Source: Jiella marina (GTDB lineage Bacteria > Pseudomonadota > Alphaproteobacteria > Rhizobiales > Rhizobiaceae). From it: a DNA stretch of 64,000 nt. Made by a program: the position numbers and the translations under genes. This document shows, one piece after another, positions 41,836 to 51,547 of this stretch; position 1 is the stretch's first letter, and each line of letters starts with the position of its first letter. Where the stretch lies: assembly GCF_024359545.1 (NCBI RefSeq), contig NZ_JAKQZG010000011.1, forward strand, positions 62,001 through 126,000. The letters are read 5' to 3'. The notes below the pieces were generated by a model. That model did not search any database and had not been told where the DNA came from. It saw nothing but the letters and a program-made list of their open reading frames with translations.

Positions 41836-44800
41836 ATGCATCTCCTGCTTGCCCAGAAAGGCACGATCGACGACGGCGGCGAGGCGGTCGATCTCGGCCA
41901 GTCGCCTGGCGAGATCGTCTTTCTCTCCGCCGCCGATACGGAGATCGCGAGCCTTTCGGCCGCCGCGCACCGGCTCGGTTTCGGGCCGGGTGAGTTGCGG
42001 CTCGCCAATCTCCTGCGGCTGAAGCACCCGATGTCGGTCGACGCCTATGTCGGCTGCACCTTGCGGCATGCAAAGCTCGTCGTCGTCCGGCTCCTCGGCG
42101 GCGCGGCGTACTGGCCCTATGGTCTCGACGCCCTGCTCGCCAATGCGCAGGCCTCCGGCGGCCGGCTTGCGGTCATTCCGGGCGACGACAAGCCCGATCC
42201 CGGCCTCGACGCCTATACGACGATCCCGCTCGAACAACGCGACCGGCTCTGGCGGATGCTGATCGAGGGTGGCCCGGCGAATGCGGAAGCGTTTCTGGCA
42301 GGCTGCCGAGCCGTCTTGGGCGTCGGTAGTTGGCCGGGCGAAGCACAGCCGCTGCTGAAGGCTGGGGTGCTGGAGCGGGACAAGGCTGCGGCCGCACGCC
42401 CCCCTCTTTCCTGCCGGACATCTCCCCTGCAAGGGGGGAGATCGGATGAGACGAGCGACGGCAGCAAATCTCAAGAGCATTGGGCCGCCGCGGAAGTCGC
42501 AGACAAGAGCACTGCAGCCGGACAAGGTCCTTTCTCCCCCCTTGCAGGGGAGATGCCCGGCAGGGCAGAGGGGGGTGAGCAGCCGCAGCATCTCCGTCAT
42601 CCCGGCCTTGAGCCGGGATCCACGCCAAGCCAGACAGACCCTCGCGACGTTTCGGGCAAACCACCGACTGTCCCGGACCGCAGCAAAGGGCGAGATGCCG
42701 AGGCATGGATCCCGGCTCAAGGCCGGGATGACGCAAAGGGTGAGAGGCCGCTCGTCGCCATCGTTTTCTATCGTGCCCTCGTCCAGAGCGGACAGACCGA
42801 GCCCGTGGAAGCGCTCGCCAGCGCCCTCCGCAACCAAGGCCTGGACGCCCTCCCCGTCTACATCTCCAGTCTCAAGGACCCCGTCTCGGTCGAAACGCTC
42901 CGCGCGCTCTTCGGCAAGCGCCAGCCCGATGTGGTGATCAATCTCACCGGATTCGCGGTCTCCTCGCCCGGCGGCGAACGCCAGCCGACGGTGCTGGAAG
43001 AAAATGGCGCGGTCGTCATCCAGGCGGTGCTTGCCAGCGGCTCGGAAGAGGCGTGGCATGAGTCGAGCCAGGGCCTGACCGCCCGCGATCTGGCCATGAG
43101 TGTCGCCCTGCCGGAGATCGACGGTCGTCTGCTGTCCCGCGCCATCGCGTTCAAGTCGGCAGGCGAATGGGACGACCTGACCCAGACCGACATCGTCGCT
43201 CACCGCAGCGTTGCCGATCGCGTGGCGTTCGTCGCCGAACTCGCCGCCAGATGGGCACGACTGCGGAGAAAACCGAACGGCCACAAGCGGGTTGCGGTCA
43301 TGCTCGCCAACTATCCGAACCGGGACGGACGACTGGGGAACGGCGTCGGCCTCGACACCCCGGCCGGCACGATCGAAGTGCTGACGGCGATGCACGCGGC
43401 GGGCTATCCGATCGCGAACATTCCCGCCGACGGCAACGCCCTGATCGACCATCTGATGGCCGGCCCGACGAATGCCGGCACGAAAGCCCGTGAAATCCGG
43501 GAGGTGATGCCGCTTGCCGCCTATCGTCGGTTCTTCGAGCGCCTGCCGGAGCCGGTGCGCGCGGCGGTGACGGAGCGCTGGGGCGAGCCCGAGCGCGACC
43601 CCTTCTGTCTCGCCGATGAGGGCGGCTTCGCCCTGCCGCTCGCCCATTTCGGCGAGACCCTGGTCGGCATCCAGCCGGCCCGCGGCTACAATATCGATCC
43701 GAAGGAAACCTACCACTCGCCGGACCTCGTGCCGCCGCACAATTATCTGGCGCTCTACGCCTATCTCCGCGACGTCTACGGGGCCGACGCGGTGATCCAC
43801 ATGGGCAAGCACGGCAATCTGGAATGGCTGCCCGGCAAGGCACTGGCCCTCTCCGAGACCTGTTTTCCTGAAACGGTCTTCGGCCCGCTGCCGCATCTCT
43901 ATCCGTTCATCGTCAATGATCCCGGCGAAGGCACGCAGGCCAAACGCCGCAATTCGGCAGTGATCATCGATCATCTGACGCCGCCCCTGACCCGCGCCGA
44001 AAGCTACGGGCCGCTGAAGGATCTCGAAGGCCTCGTCGACGAATATTACGAAGCGGCGGGGGCGGACCAGCGCCGGCTGACGCTGCTCAAGACGCAGATC
44101 CTCGATCTCGTGCGCGACATCGGCCTCGATCAGGATGCCGGGATCGGCGATGGCGACGCCGAAGACAGCGCGCTCGAAAAGCTCGACGCCTATCTCTGCG
44201 ATCTGAAGGAGATGCAGATCCGCGACGGACTGCACATTTTCGGCGTCGCACCGGAAGGCCGGCTGCTCACCGACCTCGTCGTGGCGCTGGCACGCCTACC
44301 GCGCGGGAGCGAGCCGGGCGAGGCCTCACTACATCGGGCGCTGGCGGATGATCTGGGTCTTGCCTTGAATCACCCCACGCTCAACTCTCGGCGTCATCCC
44401 GGCCTTGAGCCGGGATCCATGCCAAACCTTTTGAGCCGCGACGACCATCCGGGGAAATCGCCCCCTGTTCTGGACCGTAGCGGAAGTGGCGACGCGGAGG
44501 CATGGATCCCGGCTCAAGGCCGGGATGACGCCGACGGCGCGGCTGTCGACGCCACCGTTCGCGAGTTCGACGAAGCGCCTCCCTTCGACCCGCTCGACTG
44601 CGACATGGCCGCCCCCTGGAACGGTCCATTCCCGGATCTTCTCCACAACCTCTCCACAGAGCCGTGGCGCACGGTGGGCGACACCGTGGAGCGGCTCGAA
44701 CTCCTCGCGGCGCAGCTTGTCTCAGGCGAAATTGCCCTCCCTGCCGACATGCCGCAGACCACCGCTATCCTCGATCATATCCACGCGCGCCTTAAACCCT

Positions 44801-46089
44801 CTGTGGAATCCTGTGGAAACGCCGAGATCGCGGGGCTCCTGTCTGGCCTCGCCGGCCGCTTCGTGCCCCCCGGTCCGTCCGGCGCGCCGACGCGGGGGCG
44901 ACCGGACGTCCTGCCGACGGGGCGGAACTTCTTCTCCGTCGATACGCGCGCCGTGCCCACCGAAACGGCCTACACGCTCGGCAAGAAATCCGCCGAGCTT
45001 CTCGTCACCCGCCATCTGCAGGACCAGGGCGAATGGCCGACATCCTTCGGCCTCACCGCCTGGGGCACGTCCAACATGCGCACGGGCGGCGACGATATTG
45101 CCCAAGCGCTGGCCCTGATCGGGGCGAAACCGATCTGGGATCGCGCCTCGCGTCGGGTGACCGGCTATGAGATCGTCACGCTTGCCGAGCTCGGCCGCCC
45201 GCGTGTCGACGTGACCTTGCGCATTTCCGGCTTCTTCCGCGATGCCTTTCCCGATCAGATCGCGCTGTTCGACAAGGCAATCCGGGCCGTCGGCGCGCTC
45301 GACGAGGACGAGGCGGACAACCCCATCGCCGCGCGCATGGCGCAGGAGCGGAAAGCGCTCGTCGAACAGGGCCACACGGATGAGGAAGCGCAGAAGCGCA
45401 GCGGTTTCCGCGTCTTCGGTTCCAAACCCGGTGCGTACGGCGCGGGGCTTCAGGCGCTGATCGACGAGAAGGGCTGGGACGACACCGCCGATCTCGCCGA
45501 AAGCTACCTCGTCTGGGGCTCCTATGCCTATGGCGCGGACGTCGAAGGCGAGGCCGAGCGCGAGAGCTTCGAGACGCGGCTTTCCGGCATCGAGGCGGTG
45601 GTTCAGAACCAGGACAATCGCGAGCACGATCTCCTCGATTCCGACGACTACTACCAGTTCGAAGGCGGCATGACGGCTGCGGCCCAGCATGTCTCGGGTG
45701 CGCGGCCGGTGATCTATCACAACGACCATTCGCGGCCTGAGCGGCCGGTGATCCGGACGCTGGAGGAGGAAATCGGCCGGGTCATACGCGCCCGTGTGGT
45801 CAATCCGAAATGGATCGCCGGCGTCATGCGCCATGGCTACAAGGGCGCCTTCGAGATCGCCGCGACCATCGACTACATGTTCGCCTTTGCCGCGACGACG
45901 GGCGCCGTGCGCGACCATCATTTCGAGGCCGCCTACAACGCCTTTCTGATGGACGAGTCCGTGCGGGAGTTCATGAACGAAAACAATCCGGCTGCGCTCG
46001 CGGAAATCCGCGATCGGTTTGCAGAGGCAATCGATCGCGGTTTGTGGACGCCGCGATCGAATTCCGCCATGGCCGAACTTCGGTCTTGA
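41836..46089 (+). CDS. cobN: Cobaltochelatase large subunit CobN, with in-frame repeat insertions
   Basis: Large subunit of the ATP-dependent CobNST chelatase that inserts cobalt into hydrogenobyrinate diamide. Family motifs include VAVMLANYPNRDGRLGNGVG, DLVPPHNYLALYAYLRDVYG, IHMGKHGNLEWLPGKAL and WGTSNMRTGGDDIAQAL. At 1417 residues it is about 140 longer than the classic CobN of about 1275. The excess coincides with three palindromic repeats translated in frame: residues about 188-247, 254-300 and 853-899. These lie where CobN proteins have variable loops. The frame is never broken, so the gene is probably functional. Confidence 0.95.
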   Translation: MHLLLAQKGTIDDGGEAVDLGQSPGEIVFLSAADTEIASLSAAAHRLGFGPGELRLANLLRLKHPMSVDAYVGCTLRHAKLVVVRLLGGAAYWPYGLDALLANAQASGGRLAVIPGDDKPDPGLDAYTTIPLEQRDRLWRMLIEGGPANAEAFLAGCRAVLGVGSWPGEAQPLLKAGVLERDKAAAARPPLSCRTSPLQGGRSDETSDGSKSQEHWAAAEVADKSTAAGQGPFSPLAGEMPGRAEGGEQPQHLRHPGLEPGSTPSQTDPRDVSGKPPTVPDRSKGRDAEAWIPAQGRDDAKGERPLVAIVFYRALVQSGQTEPVEALASALRNQGLDALPVYISSLKDPVSVETLRALFGKRQPDVVINLTGFAVSSPGGERQPTVLEENGAVVIQAVLASGSEEAWHESSQGLTARDLAMSVALPEIDGRLLSRAIAFKSAGEWDDLTQTDIVAHRSVADRVAFVAELAARWARLRRKPNGHKRVAVMLANYPNRDGRLGNGVGLDTPAGTIEVLTAMHAAGYPIANIPADGNALIDHLMAGPTNAGTKAREIREVMPLAAYRRFFERLPEPVRAAVTERWGEPERDPFCLADEGGFALPLAHFGETLVGIQPARGYNIDPKETYHSPDLVPPHNYLALYAYLRDVYGADAVIHMGKHGNLEWLPGKALALSETCFPETVFGPLPHLYPFIVNDPGEGTQAKRRNSAVIIDHLTPPLTRAESYGPLKDLEGLVDEYYEAAGADQRRLTLLKTQILDLVRDIGLDQDAGIGDGDAEDSALEKLDAYLCDLKEMQIRDGLHIFGVAPEGRLLTDLVVALARLPRGSEPGEASLHRALADDLGLALNHPTLNSRRHPGLEPGSMPNLLSRDDHPGKSPPVLDRSGSGDAEAWIPAQGRDDADGAAVDATVREFDEAPPFDPLDCDMAAPWNGPFPDLLHNLSTEPWRTVGDTVERLELLAAQLVSGEIALPADMPQTTAILDHIHARLKPSVESCGNAEIAGLLSGLAGRFVPPGPSGAPTRGRPDVLPTGRNFFSVDTRAVPTETAYTLGKKSAELLVTRHLQDQGEWPTSFGLTAWGTSNMRTGGDDIAQALALIGAKPIWDRASRRVTGYEIVTLAELGRPRVDVTLRISGFFRDAFPDQIALFDKAIRAVGALDEDEADNPIAARMAQERKALVEQGHTDEEAQKRSGFRVFGSKPGAYGAGLQALIDEKGWDDTADLAESYLVWGSYAYGADVEGEAERESFETRLSGIEAVVQNQDNREHDLLDSDDYYQFEGGMTAAAQHVSGARPVIYHNDHSRPERPVIRTLEEEIGRVIRARVVNPKWIAGVMRHGYKGAFEIAATIDYMFAFAATTGAVRDHHFEAAYNAFLMDESVREFMNENNPAALAEIRDRFAEAIDRGLWTPRSNSAMAELRS
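42399..42575. repeat. Palindromic repeat element inside cobN (family A)
   Basis: A 177-bp element (59 codons, so frame-neutral) with 43-bp inverted arms, 42399-42441 and 42533-42575, matching at 40 of 43 positions. The arms contain CATCTCCCCTGCAAGGGGG and translate as SPLQGG and SPLAGEM. It lies in a variable loop of CobN near residue 190-247 and is followed 19 bases later by a second palindrome of another family. Confidence 0.88.
42595..42733. repeat. 139-bp palindromic element inside cobN, copy 1 (family B)
   Basis: Inverted arms of 32 bp (42595-42626 and 42702-42733, 31 of 32 matching) enclose a 75-bp spacer. The core is CCCGGCCTTGAGCCGGGATC. It translates as RHPGLEPGS at one end and EAWIPAQGRDD at the other (residues 254-300). 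Length and spacer are identical to those of copy 2. Confidence 0.92.
44392..44530. repeat. 139-bp palindromic element inside cobN, copy 2 (family B)
   Basis: Arms 44392-44423 and 44499-44530 are perfect inverted repeats (32 of 32) around a 75-bp spacer. Spacer sequence is related to copy 1 (shared GGACCG, GGCGA and GA end) but diverged. It is read in the same frame as copy 1 (RHPGLEPGS ... EAWIPAQGRDD, residues 853-899). Confidence 0.92.
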
Positions 46090-46120
46090 ACCGGAGCCGG
46101 CTTCGGATCATGACAGCTCC

Positions 46121-46573
46121 ATGACACCGACCATTCAGCTGATCGATCTGCCCGAAAACGACCTGCGCCAGCGCATCGTCGCGCCGCTCGCGGAATATTC
46201 GACGCGCAAGAATTTCGCGTTCGCTCCCCGTTTCGTCACGCTCGCCCTGAATGACGGGCAAGGCATCGATGGCGGTCTGATCGCCCAGATCTATTGGGAC
46301 TGGATGTATATCGAAATTCTTGCCGTGCCGGAGCGCTGGCGCGGACAGGGTCTCGGCCGCGCGCTGATCGAAAACGCCGAGGCGATCGCGCGCGAAAACG
46401 GCTGCACCGGCGTTTGGGTCGACACCTATTCCTTCCAGTCGCCGGGCTTTTACGAAGCGATGGGCTACAAGCCGTTCGGCGAGCTGCCGGACTATCCGAA
46501 GGGCGAGGAGCGGCTGTTCTTCGCCAAGCTGTTTCAGACCGGCGAGGCGCCGGAATCCGGGAGAGCCGCATGA
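46121..46573 (+). CDS. GNAT family N-acetyltransferase
   Basis: A 150-residue acetyltransferase with the acetyl-CoA loop WRGQGLGRALIENAEAIA and the C-terminal TYSFQSPGFYEAMGYKPFGE and RLFFAKLF. The ATG at 46121 lies 31 bases after cobN. The stop overlaps the cobO start (ATGA), so it is locked into the cobalamin operon. The substrate is unknown; nothing in the sequence ties it to corrinoids apart from position. Confidence 0.88.
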   Translation: MTPTIQLIDLPENDLRQRIVAPLAEYSTRKNFAFAPRFVTLALNDGQGIDGGLIAQIYWDWMYIEILAVPERWRGQGLGRALIENAEAIARENGCTGVWVDTYSFQSPGFYEAMGYKPFGELPDYPKGEERLFFAKLFQTGEAPESGRAA

Positions 46574-47220
46574 GCGAGGAAACGCCCGAACGCCGCAAGG
46601 CGACCGATGGCATGAGCGAAGCGGAACTCGACGCCCGCCATGCCGAGAAGATGAAGAAGAAGAAGGCCGCGCGCGACAAGATCATCGCGACGAAGACGAT
46701 CGAGAAGGGTCTCCTCATCGTCCACACCGGCAAGGGCAAGGGCAAGTCCACCGCCGCCTTCGGCCTCGTGTTTCGCGCCCTCGGCAATGGCATGAAGGTG
46801 GGCGTCGTCCAGTTCGTCAAAGGGAAGTGGGAGACGGGCGAGCGCAAGATCCTCGAACATTTCCCCGACCAGGTGACGATGACCGCCATGGGCGACGGCT
46901 TCACCTGGGAGACCCAGGACCGCCAGCGCGACATCCAGGCCGCCAGGGCCGCATGGGAGCGGGCGAAGACGATGATCATGGATGACGAACACGACATGGT
47001 GCTGCTCGACGAAATGAACATCGTCCTGCGCTACGACTATCTCGACATTGCCGAAGTGCTGGAATTCCTGAAGCAGAAGCCCGAGAAGAAGCACGTCGTC
47101 ATCACCGGGCGGAACGCCAAGGACGAGTTGATCGAACTCGCCGATCTCGTCACCGAGATGGAGATGGTGAAACACCCCTTCCGCTCCGGCGTGAAGGCGC
47201 AGAAGGGCATCGAGTTCTGA
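46570..47220 (+). CDS. cobO: Cob(I)alamin / cob(I)yrinate a,c-diamide adenosyltransferase
   Basis: CobO/CobA-type (BtuR) ATP:corrinoid adenosyltransferase of 216 residues. The N-terminal basic helix (MKKKKAARDKIIATK) is followed by LLIVHTGKGKGKSTAAFGL (P-loop), VGVVQFVKGKWETGER, and DMVLLDEMNIVLRYDYL. The C-terminal [17 protein letters not shown] is conserved. It is the last gene of the riboswitch cluster. Its 3' 133 bases are duplicated just downstream. Confidence 0.95.
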   Translation: MSEETPERRKATDGMSEAELDARHAEKMKKKKAARDKIIATKTIEKGLLIVHTGKGKGKSTAAFGLVFRALGNGMKVGVVQFVKGKWETGERKILEHFPDQVTMTAMGDGFTWETQDRQRDIQAARAAWERAKTMIMDDEHDMVLLDEMNIVLRYDYLDIAEVLEFLKQKPEKKHVVITGRNAKDELIELADLVTEMEMVKHPFRSGVKAQKGIEF

Positions 47221-47724
47221 CGCCGACCCAGCGCGGCAATTGAGTAGACCCTCATCCTGAGCCTGTCGAAGGGCGAGGGTCGCTTGGCGCCGGCGTTGCC
47301 TCTTCCCTCGTCCTTCGACAGGCTCAGGATGAGGGAAGAGGCGGGCGCGGCGAGTCTCTGGCGTTGGTTTGATTCTTTGGAAGGGCGCCGCGCTTCAGGG
47401 AAGGGAAGAAGCACGTCGTCATCACCGGGCGGAACACCAAGGACGAGTTGATCGAACTCGCCGATCTCGTCACCGAGATGGAGATGGTGAAACACCCCTT
47501 CCGCTCCGGCGTGAAGGCGCAGAAGGGCATCGAGTTCTGACGCCGACCCAGCGCGGCAATTGAGTAGACCCTCATCCTGAGCCTGTCGAAGGGCGAGGGT
47601 CGCTTGGCGCCGGCGTTGCCTCTTCCCTCGCCCTTCGACAGGCTCAGGATGAGGGAAGAGGCGGGCGCGGCAAGTCTTTGGCGTTGGTTTGATCCGTTGG
47701 GAGGGGGCCGCGCTTCAGGGAAGG
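47085..47724. repeat. 320-bp tandem duplication of the cobO 3' end and intergenic repeat
   Basis: Bases 47085-47404 and 47405-47724 are near-identical tandem copies offset by exactly 320. Each contains the last codons of cobO through its stop, an inverted repeat pair and a GC-rich stretch ending CGCTTCAGGGAAGG. Copy 2 has a few substitutions, for example AACACC for AACGCC. Copy 2 has no start codon, so it is a non-functional cobO fragment. The last codons of the downstream convergent GNAT gene lie in copy 2. Confidence 0.95.
47249..47335. repeat. REP-like inverted pair downstream of cobO
   Basis: Arms 47249-47279 and 47305-47335 (31 bp, opposite orientation, core CTGAGCCTGTCGAAGG) around a 25-bp spacer. 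The long stem lies 28 bases past the cobO stop and may stop or protect the transcript. The same pair recurs at 47569-47599 and 47625-47655 through the 320-bp duplication, and the family also occurs at 35873-36007. Confidence 0.88.
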
Positions 47725-48278
47725 ATCGTGCCTGGATAGGTCTGCGGATCGGGGATCGTTCCGGTTCCCTCTCCCAGCGCGCGCTGCATCAAGACCGTAT
47801 CGATCCAGCGGCCGAACTTGAGCCCAGTCGCCGGCATCGTCCCGATCATCTGGAAGCCGGCCTTCTCGTGCAGCCGGATCGAGCCGCGGTTTTCCGCGCC
47901 ACCGATGACAGCGAGCATCTGGCGAAAGCCAAGATGCGTGCAGTCCTCGATCAGCCGCTCGATGAGTTCCCATCCGATCCCCTTCCCCCGCGCTTCGGGC
48001 GCGAGATAGATCGAATCCTCCACCAGCCAGTTGTAGGCCGGCCGCGTCCGATAGCCCCCGGCATAGGCATAGCCGAGGATCGTGCCATCGCCGGCCTCGG
48101 CCACCAGATAGGGATAGCCCTTGCCCGTCACCGCCCGAAACCGCTGCCGCATCTCCGCCTCGTCGGGCGGCACCAGTTCATAGGTCGCCGTACCGTGGAG
48201 CACCTGTTCGGCATAGATCGCCGTGATGGCCGCAAGATCGGCCTCTTCGGCCGGACGAAGCAAATGAGCGCCGAGCAC
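47715..48278 (-). CDS. GNAT family N-acetyltransferase, phosphinothricin-acetyltransferase-like
   Basis: A 187-residue acetyltransferase. LLRPAEEADLAAITAIYAEQV starts the domain, the acetyl-CoA loop is LAPEARGKGIGWELIERL and the C-terminus has FQMIGTMPATGLKFGRWIDT, as in Pat/YncA-type enzymes that acetylate amino-acid analogues such as methionine sulfoximine. Its final codons and stop fall inside the second copy of the 320-bp duplication. Convergent with cobO. Confidence 0.87.
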   Translation of the reverse strand: MLGAHLLRPAEEADLAAITAIYAEQVLHGTATYELVPPDEAEMRQRFRAVTGKGYPYLVAEAGDGTILGYAYAGGYRTRPAYNWLVEDSIYLAPEARGKGIGWELIERLIEDCTHLGFRQMLAVIGGAENRGSIRLHEKAGFQMIGTMPATGLKFGRWIDTVLMQRALGEGTGTIPDPQTYPGTILP

Positions 48279-48483
48279 GTAAAATCCCTCCAGCCGACAA
48301 ATGGGGCAAGAGCCGCAAGCGAGAGCGATTCCCGCATACTGCTACGGTTGCCGAAGAAATCGCAGCCACAGCTCCATTGCAAGAAGCAGAGATGAACATC
48401 CTCTGGACGGGTCGAAATGTGTGGGGAAGCGCACGAGCCTCAGACCTTCTGGCTCCTGAGCGACGCCGGAAGTCCACACGCAA

Positions 48484-48513
48484 AGAGGCGCGCCCGATAC
48501 CGGACGCGCCTCT
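48484..48513. terminator. Terminator downstream of pnp
   Basis: Perfect 9-bp stem AGAGGCGCG (48484-48492) and CGCGCCTCT (48505-48513) with a 12-nt loop, 30 bases past the pnp stop. The minus strand continues TTTGCG and the plus strand CTTTATA, so it can work in both directions. Confidence 0.75.
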
Positions 48514-48543
48514 CTTTATACACCGAAATCTAAGGGTCGCAGC

Positions 48544-50682
<2,139 letters not shown>

Positions 50683-50935
50683 GTACTTGCCTTTCTCATG
50701 CACCCCGCCTGGCTGGAGGGGCACTCAACGTTCTCGGTGTTTTCAAACGCGTCACGGGCAAGACGACAGGAGGCTTCGCGAAACCTCTTTTCGAGGCGAT
50801 CGGGCCGCTACGGGCTCGATAGAAGCATCCGGCAATCCTGCCCCATGACCGTTCAGCGGTTCGAAGCGGCTGCGCCGGACGCGCGGCCCGCTTCAACGGG
50901 GCTCGGCCACGGCCTCGGCCGTGCCCGATAGAGAT

Positions 50936-50968
50936 CGGCGGGCCGCCGGCAAGTGCCGGGGTCCGCCG
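50936..50968 (-). terminator. GC-rich hairpin just after rpsO
   Basis: Outer arms CGGCGG/CCGCCG and inner arms CCGGC/GCCGG form a stacked hairpin (50936-50968) that begins 9 bases past the rpsO stop. No T-tract follows on the minus strand, so it may be an mRNA-stabilising or processing stem between rpsO and pnp and not a terminator. Confidence 0.4.
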
Positions 50969-50977
50969 AAAGTGTCG

Positions 50978-51247
50978 TTAGCGGCGCAGGCCCAGACGCT
51001 CGATCAGCGACTGGTAGCGGCTGACTTCGCGCGACTTCAGATAGTCGAGCAGACGACGACGCTGGGAAACCAGCTTCAGAAGCCCGCGGCGCGAATGGTT
51101 GTCCTTCTTGTGCGACTTGAAATGTTCGGTCAGGTTGGTGATCCGTTCAGTGAGGATCGCGACCTGGACTTCCGGCGAACCGGTGTCGCCTTCCTTCGTC
51201 GCATATTCCGTCATGAGCTCAGCCTTGCGCTCAGCCGTGATCGACAT
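50978..51247 (-). CDS. rpsO: 30S ribosomal protein S15
   Basis: An 89-residue small-subunit protein that binds 16S rRNA early in assembly. It matches the family along its length: [53 protein letters not shown], and the end [10 protein letters not shown]. pnp lies 295 bases downstream on the same strand. Confidence 0.98.
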   Translation of the reverse strand: MSITAERKAELMTEYATKEGDTGSPEVQVAILTERITNLTEHFKSHKKDNHSRRGLLKLVSQRRRLLDYLKSREVSRYQSLIERLGLRR

Positions 51248-51547
51248 CGCGTTACCCTTTCTGTTCGTCTTGTTGGGGTCGGGACGCCCGGCGCCGGGAT
51301 GTCGTCCAGCACGGGCCGTTTCCAAGAGGCGGCAACCGACATGGGATGCTGCCTGCCGCGCATATAGGGGAAAAATCCCGGCAATAATAGGGGGAGAAAG
51401 CGGCTGCAGGCCCGAAAGCCCGAAAATCCGCCCGTTGCCAACCCCTAGCGGCTGCACAAGCCCGCTTTGGCCTTTCCAAGGGCGGTGCTAGTCTCTAAGA
51501 ACGTCAGTCCCAAAGCCGTCCCGGCTCGAACTCAACGGCCTCCGTCC

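Noticed and set aside
41599-44235. Long antisense frame opposite cobN
   Set aside because: Shadow of cobN in GC-rich sequence; no ribosome site or recognisable domain.
42399-44530. CRISPR-like repeats in cobN
   Set aside because: The repeats are two or three long palindromes spaced 1.8 kb apart, with no short regular spacer array; no cas genes are present.
47085-47724. A second functional cobO gene
   Set aside because: Only the last 133 bases of the coding sequence are duplicated, without start codon or ATP-binding part.
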